Source: Alphaproteobacteria bacterium (GTDB taxonomy: Bacteria; Pseudomonadota; Alphaproteobacteria; RS24). From it: a stretch of 11,031 bases of DNA. Position numbers and translations under genes: made by a program. Shown here piece after piece: positions 6,196 through 11,031 of the stretch. The notes below the pieces were generated by a model. That model was not told where the DNA came from. It searched no databases and saw only the letters and a list, made by a program, of their open reading frames with translations. Where the stretch lies: contig JAAOIL010000094.1 in the NCBI GenBank assembly GCA_015163825.1, forward strand, positions 1 to 11,031, in the 5' to 3' direction. Every line of letters begins with the position of its first letter. Position 1 is the stretch's first letter.

Positions 6196-8044
6196 TCTTT
6201 CACGCATAATCATCTTTGCGAGTATTATCGGGGCGGTCGCTAATGCAAGCGCCGAACCTGTTGGGGGCTCTGGTGTTTCTGGTGGGACAAACGCCTTGCG
6301 TGCCCCTTTGGATATTGTGCCGCCCATATTACAAAGTAATAGCAAAGAGCAAACACAGAATAAAAAACTAGCACCGCGCCGCATTGCCCGCCAAAGCAAT
6401 CGTGCTGTGCGTGTTGTATCCTCTGTGCCGCATAGTGGTGATAGTGGCGCTGGTGAGGGTGGTGGTATTCAAGTTGGGCAGTTAGGGACACTCGCTGATG
6501 CGGCGATTGGGCTAGAGGCTGGTTATGGTAAAACAATATGGGCGGGGGCGCGGCTTGCCTATATAGAGCCACTTTTAGCGCAACTGCCACGCACCCACAC
6601 ATTATATACATTGCGCCTTATGGAGCGGCGGCTTCTGGCAAGTCGGGCAACAGCCCCCCAAGGGGCGGCGCAAGTTATCAATGGTAAAGCCAGCAAGTCT
6701 TGGTTTGCAGCAAGATTACATCGGCTTTTGGCATTGGGCGATAGTCAAGCGGTGTTAGATTTGGTGGCACTGACAGGGGCAGAGCGCAATGATGCCTTTG
6801 TGCGCCAAGCTTTAGTGTTGGCATATTTGGGGCAGGGGCAGATCGCGCAAGCCTGTGCCTTAGCCGCCCCCAAACGCGGTGATGCGGCACGGCGCACGAC
6901 ACGACGATTTTTTGTTGAGCGCGCTATTTATTGTCGCCTTTATGCGGCAGATTATGGGGCGGCGGCAGATATTATTGCCAAAAATGACAAGACATTAGCC
7001 GATGCCAATTTATTGAAAGCGGCAGCGCAAGCGGTTATTAATTCTACAGCGATAGATATTGTTATCCCCGCTTCGCTATCGGCGTGGGAGGTGTTGGTGT
7101 TGCGCTTGAGTGATTATGCGCCCGCTTCTGATACGCGCCTGCCCAGTTTTTTATACCCGACCATAGCGGGGGATGAGGCGGTGCCAGTCGCTCTGCGGTT
7201 GGCGGCGGCACGACAGATTGTGCGTCGGGGCGGCGATTATCCCCCTTATATTGCTGATATAGATTTGAGCCCTTTAGAAGCGGATATTACAGCGCAAGAT
7301 GATTTGGCTTTGGCGACATTGGTGCGCCGTGTAGCAGTGGTGGCATCGGCACGACTTTATAAGCAATTGCCACTTATGATAGCCGAAGGCTTACGCCCCA
7401 GCCGTTATAAAAACCGCCATAACCAAGATGAATGGTATGATAGGGTGTTGGCGCTTGCCCCTTATTTACGCGCCTTACCAGCGCCACAGATATATGATGC
7501 CCCAGAAGGGGGATCGCCATTTTCTGTGCCGTTTTTTTCTGCGCCCCAAGTTTTAACCCAAAGGGCGGCGCAAGAAATTGGCTTGGCACTTTTATTTTTG
7601 GGCGAAGAAAAGTCTGCGCAACAATGGCTGGAGCGATTTGAAGTGCCGCCGCCTTTGCAATCTTTACTTGCCAATATCACAAGCGGCACTTTAGGATTCT
7701 CTGGGGAGGAATTCTCTGGGGAGGAATTCTCTGGGGAAGAATTCTCTGGGGAAGAATTCGCTATTGCCGCAGATAATACAAATACCCAAACTTATCACAC
7801 AAAATTTAATGATTTTATGAATGCTGGGCGGGTGGGTGATGCGGTGTTGTTGCTCATCAGTGAATATGGTGAGGGCAATATAAAGACTATAACGATAGCG
7901 CAAGCCGCCCCGATAATCGCCACTTTACGCGCCCCCGCTTTGCAGGGCACACAAATAAGCGCCGATGCTTATGCTTTGGCGCGCGAATTATTATTGCGTG
8001 ATTATATTAAGACAAGTGCCGCCGATAATGGGGGAGAGAACTAG
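6176..8044 (+). CDS. Exported alpha-helical protein of unknown function
   Basis: No enzymatic domain is recognised. I place the start at ATG 6176, not at the upstream in-frame ATG 6104, because residues 1-26 from there form a clean Sec signal peptide: basic R10, hydrophobic core 11-22, and an ANASA cleavage site before EPVGG. A GAGG lies about 9 bases upstream. The 622-residue precursor continues with a Gly/Ser/Arg-rich, probably disordered segment (27-98). From about residue 100 it is Ala/Leu-rich with paired-helix patterns such as DAFVRQALVLAYLGQGQIAQ (206-225), suggesting a TPR-like solenoid in the periplasm; no canonical TPR is clear. A tandem FSGEE x4 occupies 508-527. It lies 3 bases before xerD and overlaps the small membrane gene. 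There is no lipobox cysteine at the cleavage site. Scaffold or envelope-assembly roles are possible but unproven. Confidence 0.82.
   Translation: MTNWCANLSRIIIFASIIGAVANASAEPVGGSGVSGGTNALRAPLDIVPPILQSNSKEQTQNKKLAPRRIARQSNRAVRVVSSVPHSGDSGAGEGGGIQVGQLGTLADAAIGLEAGYGKTIWAGARLAYIEPLLAQLPRTHTLYTLRLMERRLLASRATAPQGAAQVINGKASKSWFAARLHRLLALGDSQAVLDLVALTGAERNDAFVRQALVLAYLGQGQIAQACALAAPKRGDAARRTTRRFFVERAIYCRLYAADYGAAADIIAKNDKTLADANLLKAAAQAVINSTAIDIVIPASLSAWEVLVLRLSDYAPASDTRLPSFLYPTIAGDEAVPVALRLAAARQIVRRGGDYPPYIADIDLSPLEADITAQDDLALATLVRRVAVVASARLYKQLPLMIAEGLRPSRYKNRHNQDEWYDRVLALAPYLRALPAPQIYDAPEGGSPFSVPFFSAPQVLTQRAAQEIGLALLFLGEEKSAQQWLERFEVPPPLQSLLANITSGTLGFSGEEFSGEEFSGEEFSGEEFAIAADNTNTQTYHTKFNDFMNAGRVGDAVLLLISEYGEGNIKTITIAQAAPIIATLRAPALQGTQISADAYALARELLLRDYIKTSAADNGGEN
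7697..7756 (+). repeat. In-frame 15-bp tandem repeat encoding FSGEE x4
   Basis: TTCTCTGGGGAGGAA occurs at 7697-7711 and 7712-7726, and TTCTCTGGGGAAGAA at 7727-7741 and 7742-7756. Copies 1-2 and copies 3-4 are identical pairs, differing by one silent base (GAG or GAA). The repeat adds 20 residues to the exported protein, in a linker between helical segments. The near identity of the copies suggests recent expansion. The unit length matches the 15-bp array at 2954-3012, but the sequence does not. Confidence 0.97.
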
Positions 8045-8047
8045 CCT

Positions 8048-9097
8048 ATGTCAGAGCGGCTGATAGATTTATTTTTAGATATGATGATGGCGCAAAAAGG
8101 GGCATCGCCGCATACGGTGGCAGCCTATCGGCGCGATCTAACAAGTCTGGCAACATTTTTGCAAGCCTCTTTAGAGACGGCACAAGCCGAAGACATTACC
8201 GCTTTTATGGCGAGTGCGCGTATGCAATCAAAAGCGGCGAGCACAGCAGCGCGCTATTTATCGGCGATAAAACATTTCTATAAATTCTTATTTATGGAGG
8301 GGATACGCGAGGATAATCCTTCGGGGCATATTGCCCGTCCTAAAAGTGAGCGCACTTTGCCAAAGCATTTATCCATTAAAGAAACGGAATCTTTGATTGA
8401 TGCAGCTTATGATTTGCCTGAAACCAATGATAAAAGGCGGGCGGATAAATATCGCGCGATTTGTTTGATTGAACTGCTTTATGCGGCGGGGTTGCGGGTT
8501 AGCGAGTTGGTTGGGTTGCGGGTGCAAGCCGCACAAGCGGCTTTACACGAAGCGGAGCAAGTTGATAATGGCACTAATAATGCCACCAATAATGCCACCA
8601 GTAATGGAGGTGCATTATATATACGCGGCAAGGGCGGGCGCGAACGCCTTGTGCCCTTATCTGTGCCATCAATGGATGCGTTGCAAGATTGGTTATCTAT
8701 CAGGGGTGATGATGACTCGCCTTATTTATTTCCCACACGCGGGCATAAGGGCGGGGCGGTTGGGCATTTAACTCGCCAGCGCTTTACGCAGATATTAAAA
8801 GACCTCGCTTTGGCTGCCGGGTTAGACCCGACACGGATAAGCCCGCATGTTTTGCGCCATGCCTTTGCGACACATTTGTTGGAGGGCGGGGCAGATTTAC
8901 GCGCCGTGCAAACAATGTTGGGTCATGCGGATATTTCTACCACTCAGATTTATACGCATATTATGGAGGCGCGTAAAAAGCAATTGCTTGATACGGCGCA
9001 CCCTCTTGCGGGGGCTGTTGCCCGCTCTCTGGCGCATTATGATGCGCCTCGTGATAATAGTGGGAAAAATAAATCTGATGATAATGAACCCAAATAA
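8048..9097 (+). CDS. xerD: Site-specific tyrosine recombinase XerD (with internal insertion)
   Basis: XerD, with XerC, resolves chromosome dimers at dif during division. The 349-residue protein has a SAM-like N-terminal DNA-binding domain (about 1-100) and a catalytic domain with the full set of residues: R150 in AAGLRVSEL, K195 in RGKGGRERLVPL, H267 and R270 in HVLRHAFATHLLEGG, H293 in LGHADISTTQIYTH, and nucleophile Y302. The spacings K195-H267-R270-H293-Y302 match those of E. coli XerD, but R150 to K195 is 45 residues against 24, so 21 residues are inserted (about 160-188), partly as an Asn/Thr-rich repeat. A charged tail follows about residue 330. LGHADISTTQIYTH and the accA linkage favour XerD over XerC, but the subtype is not certain. 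ATG 8048 lies 3 bases after the previous stop, with GGGGGAGAG upstream. No dif site was recognised here. Confidence 0.92.
   Translation: MSERLIDLFLDMMMAQKGASPHTVAAYRRDLTSLATFLQASLETAQAEDITAFMASARMQSKAASTAARYLSAIKHFYKFLFMEGIREDNPSGHIARPKSERTLPKHLSIKETESLIDAAYDLPETNDKRRADKYRAICLIELLYAAGLRVSELVGLRVQAAQAALHEAEQVDNGTNNATNNATSNGGALYIRGKGGRERLVPLSVPSMDALQDWLSIRGDDDSPYLFPTRGHKGGAVGHLTRQRFTQILKDLALAAGLDPTRISPHVLRHAFATHLLEGGADLRAVQTMLGHADISTTQIYTHIMEARKKQLLDTAHPLAGAVARSLAHYDAPRDNSGKNKSDDNEPK
8564..8611 (+). repeat. In-frame 12-bp repeat in xerD (DNGT-NNAT-NNAT-SNGG)
   Basis: Four consecutive 12-base units, GATAATGGCACT, AATAATGCCACC, AATAATGCCACC and AGTAATGGAGGT, encode residues 173-188. The two middle units are identical and the outer two have diverged. 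The repeat accounts for most of the extra length of XerD between its first catalytic arginine and the catalytic lysine. Confidence 0.88.
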
Positions 9098-9132
9098 ATT
9101 GACGAATCTTATGTTTTGAGTATTGTGGAGCG

Positions 9133-10119
9133 ATGCAGACTTATTTAGATTTTGAAAAACCCATTGCCGCCCTAGAGGCGCAAATACGAGAATTGCGGGC
9201 TCTTGTTGAAGAGGGCGCACAACAGGGCGCACAAGAGAGGGAGGCAGGTATTGATATTGCTGATAATGTCCGTGCCTTGGAAGCGAAGGTTGCCACCCAG
9301 ATTGAGGCACTTTACAAAACCCTAGACCCTTGGCAGAAGACGCAAGTGGCGCGTCATGCGGGTCGCCCCCATACATTAGATTATATAGAGGCATTGGTAG
9401 AAGACTTCACCCCCTTGGCGGGTGATAGACTCTATGGTGAAGATTATGCGATTATTGCTGGCTTGGGGCGTATTGGTGGTATGCGTGTTGCGCTATTGGG
9501 GCATGAAAAAGGCTCTGATACGCAAGGGCGTTTGCATCATAATTTCGGTATGGCGAGACCCGAAGGTTATCGCAAGGCGACACGCATTATGGAACTGGCA
9601 GATAGATTTGGGCTACCATTAATCAGTCTGGTGGATACGGCGGGGGCATATCCCGGTATTGGGGCAGAAGAGCGGGGACAATCAGAGGCGATTGCGCGGT
9701 GCACGGATAGATCATTGCGCCTCGGTGTGCCATTTGTGTCAATCATTATTGGCGAGGGTGGGTCTGGCGGGGCATTGGCGTTGGCGAGTGCTAATCATAT
9801 TTTTATGTTGGAGCATTCTATTTACACAGTGGCTTCCCCTGAAGCGTGTGCGTCTATTTTGTGGCGGTCATCGCAACAGGCTGATGTGGCGGCACGCGCT
9901 TTGTGTATCACTGCCCAAGATTTACTGCGCTTGAAAGTGATTGATGCCATATTGCCCGAACCGATAGGCGGGGCGCATAGGGCACGCGAGATAATGATGG
10001 AACAAGTTGGCAATGCCCTAACACAAGAAATAATGCGCCTTAATGCCTTAACCCCTGAAAGTCTGCGCGAGCAAAGGCGGCATAAGTTTTTAGAAATGGG
10101 TCGCACTCTTAATATGTAA
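9133..10119 (+). CDS. accA: Acetyl-CoA carboxylase carboxyltransferase subunit alpha
   Basis: AccA with AccD forms the carboxyltransferase that moves the carboxyl group from biotin-BCCP to acetyl-CoA, giving malonyl-CoA for fatty acid synthesis. The 328-residue protein is near the usual length. It starts with the typical YLDFEKPIAALEAQIREL coiled segment (4-21), then shows GHEKGSDTQGR (123-133), NFGMARPEGYRKA (137-149), LVDTAGAYPG (166-175), and the oxyanion-hole motif GEGGSGGA (207-214). The start agrees with the family, but the nearest GGAG lies only 2 bases before the ATG, unusually close for a ribosome site. It is 35 bases after xerD, probably in the same operon. A 12-bp doublet adds EGAQ/QGAQ in the N-terminal linker (27-34). 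It converges on the epoxide hydrolase gene with a 15-base gap and no visible terminator. Confidence 0.97.
   Translation: MQTYLDFEKPIAALEAQIRELRALVEEGAQQGAQEREAGIDIADNVRALEAKVATQIEALYKTLDPWQKTQVARHAGRPHTLDYIEALVEDFTPLAGDRLYGEDYAIIAGLGRIGGMRVALLGHEKGSDTQGRLHHNFGMARPEGYRKATRIMELADRFGLPLISLVDTAGAYPGIGAEERGQSEAIARCTDRSLRLGVPFVSIIIGEGGSGGALALASANHIFMLEHSIYTVASPEACASILWRSSQQADVAARALCITAQDLLRLKVIDAILPEPIGGAHRAREIMMEQVGNALTQEIMRLNALTPESLREQRRHKFLEMGRTLNM
9211..9234 (+). repeat. 12-bp tandem doublet in accA (EGAQ-QGAQ)
   Basis: GAGGGCGCACAA (9211-9222) is followed by CAGGGCGCACAA (9223-9234), 11 of 12 bases identical and in frame. It encodes residues 27-34 in the linker between the two N-terminal helices of AccA, where length should be tolerated. 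Confidence 0.75.
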
Positions 10120-10134
10120 GCGGGAAATATGTAA
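10111..10134 (+). repeat. Possible 15-bp-offset duplication of the accA stop region
   Basis: AATATGTAA, which holds the last two accA codons and the stop (10111-10119), recurs 15 bases later at 10126-10134, in the same frame. Only nine bases match, so chance is possible. It is listed because the offset and the stop-codon position match the other duplications in the window. Confidence 0.45.
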
Positions 10135-11031
10135 TTAGAGTTTGGCTAAAAAACTCTGCACCTCTTCTACAAATGCGGCGGGCTCTTCTAGGGCGGCGAA
10201 ATGTCCGCCTGATTTATGGTCGCGCCAATGAATGACATTATAACTATGCTCTATCATACGTCGTGGCGGGAACGATAAAAACTTATCTTGAAAAGCCCCA
10301 ACACCGACAGGCACTTCAACTTTTTGTCCGTCTGGAATATGCCCTAACTCTTCCACAAAGGCGCGGTAATACCAAGTGGAAGTGTTGAAACTGCGGGTGA
10401 TGAGATAAATCATAATGTTGGATAGCAATTGATGTTTTGTGTAGCGACTTTCTATATCATTGTTTTTAATATCACTCCAGCCGTGAAACTTTTCTAAAAT
10501 CCACGCGCCTAAGCCAACCGGGCTATCCATCATCGCATAAGATAAAGATTGCGGCTTGGTGGATTGCAATTGAAAATAAGCACCCTCTTGTTGCATCATA
10601 GATTGGGCGTGTTTTGCCCACGCGATTTCTTCTGCGCTTTCAGGGGCTTCTGTGCCACGCAACCCATACATATTGATATGGATAGCCACACAGCCTCCAC
10701 CCTTTTTAGAGTTGTGATGCAGACCCAAAGCGGCAGTGACAACACTGCCCCAATCCCCGCCTTGCGCAATATAAGTGTCATAGCCCAAAACATCGCGCAT
10801 TAACTTATCCCACAAAGCAGCCGTCGCCATTTGCCCGATAGGGGTTTTCGGCTTTGATGAAAACCCATAACCCGGCAGAGACGGACAAATAACCGACACC
10901 CCTTGCTCGGCATCACCGCCAAATCTTTCGGGGTGGGCAAGGGGCTCTATCACTTGTAAAAACTCATAGACCGAACCCGGCCAGCCATGTGTCATCAGTA
11001 AAGCGCGCGGGTTTTTGCCAGATCCCTCTTC
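10135..11031 (-). CDS. Epoxide-hydrolase-like alpha/beta hydrolase (5' end beyond window)
   Basis: This matches the microsomal-type epoxide hydrolase group, which opens epoxides to diols through an Asp ester intermediate. The frame continues upstream of ATG 10995 to the window edge (KNPRALL before MTHGWPG), so that Met is internal and the N-terminal EHN domain is missing from view; 298 residues are visible. Motifs: HGWPGS (oxyanion HGxP), LPGYGFSSKP, the nucleophile Asp in AQGGDWGS (codon 10755-10753), and the catalytic His in SGGHFAALEEP near the C terminus. The charge-relay acid, usually Glu or Asp about 27 residues before that His, is not at the expected place: the segment reads AFQDKF, with Asp shifted by one. 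It could still act as the acid. Substrate is unknown and it converges on accA without apparent functional link. Some relatives act in juvenile hormone or xenobiotic metabolism, but that cannot be inferred here. Confidence 0.87.
   Translation of the reverse strand, partial: EEGSGKNPRALLMTHGWPGSVYEFLQVIEPLAHPERFGGDAEQGVSVICPSLPGYGFSSKPKTPIGQMATAALWDKLMRDVLGYDTYIAQGGDWGSVVTAALGLHHNSKKGGGCVAIHINMYGLRGTEAPESAEEIAWAKHAQSMMQQEGAYFQLQSTKPQSLSYAMMDSPVGLGAWILEKFHGWSDIKNNDIESRYTKHQLLSNIMIYLITRSFNTSTWYYRAFVEELGHIPDGQKVEVPVGVGAFQDKFLSFPPRRMIEHSYNVIHWRDHKSGGHFAALEEPAAFVEEVQSFLAKL

Noticed and set aside
8048..9097. XerD-like gene as a phage or integron integrase marking a mobile element
   Set aside because: All catalytic spacing except one insertion matches XerD, it is linked to accA as in many Alphaproteobacteria, and there are no att repeats, tRNA gene or phage genes nearby.
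9067..9099. Repeat of AAATAAAT near the xerD stop as another stop-codon duplication
   Set aside because: Only eight A/T bases match, the offset is 25 bases and out of frame, so chance is the better explanation.
10137..10157. Inverted repeat AGAGTTT/AAACTCT as a terminator between accA and the hydrolase gene
   Set aside because: Only a 7-bp A+T-rich stem, with no U run on either side, and most of it lies inside the hydrolase coding end.

Overview
This looks like chromosomal DNA from an alphaproteobacterium. The main evidence is gene content and order: cobT and cobS next to a J-domain protein and bolA, followed by a CNNM/CorC-type membrane protein, aroB, aroK, then xerD and accA. This arrangement is typical of Alphaproteobacteria. 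Base composition is close to even, with short spacers and several overlapping genes, which suggests a compact genome, perhaps a marine or other streamlined lineage. No finer placement is possible from sequence reading alone. I see no rRNA, tRNA, CRISPR array, insertion sequence or phage gene.

Layout. Bases 1-2587 (minus strand) hold an apparent operon, in transcription order J-domain protein, cobS, cobT; cobT runs off the left edge. CobS and CobT are the AAA+ motor and its partner in aerobic cobaltochelatase. Divergent from it is bolA (2669-2947, plus), with a very good sigma70-type promoter. Bases 3006-5915 (minus) hold a tight operon aroK-aroB-CNNM. AroK and AroB are two shikimate-pathway enzymes, and aroB overlaps the CNNM gene by 8 bases. 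From 6058 to 10119 (plus) comes a probable operon: a 45-residue single-pass membrane protein, a 622-residue exported helical protein of unknown function, the tyrosine recombinase XerD, and AccA, the acetyl-CoA carboxylase alpha subunit. Converging on it is an epoxide-hydrolase-like alpha/beta hydrolase (10135-11031, minus), cut at its 5' end by the window edge.

The genes are mainly conserved housekeeping functions, and I found no convincing new defence, mobile or biosynthetic system. The most unusual feature is a recurring set of short tandem duplications. They include a 15-bp unit present four times over the CNNM stop codon, a 15-bp in-frame unit present four times in the exported protein (FSGEE x4), and a 12-bp in-frame unit repeated inside XerD. 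There is also a 9/18-bp array between aroK and the small membrane gene, a 12-bp doublet in accA, and duplicated gene ends at the J-domain gene and possibly accA. The XerD copy lies in a 21-residue insertion between two catalytic residues whose spacing is otherwise conserved.

Two gene starts were placed downstream of the longest possible reading frame (CNNM at 4265, exported protein at 6176), and a short gene at 6058-6195 is added.
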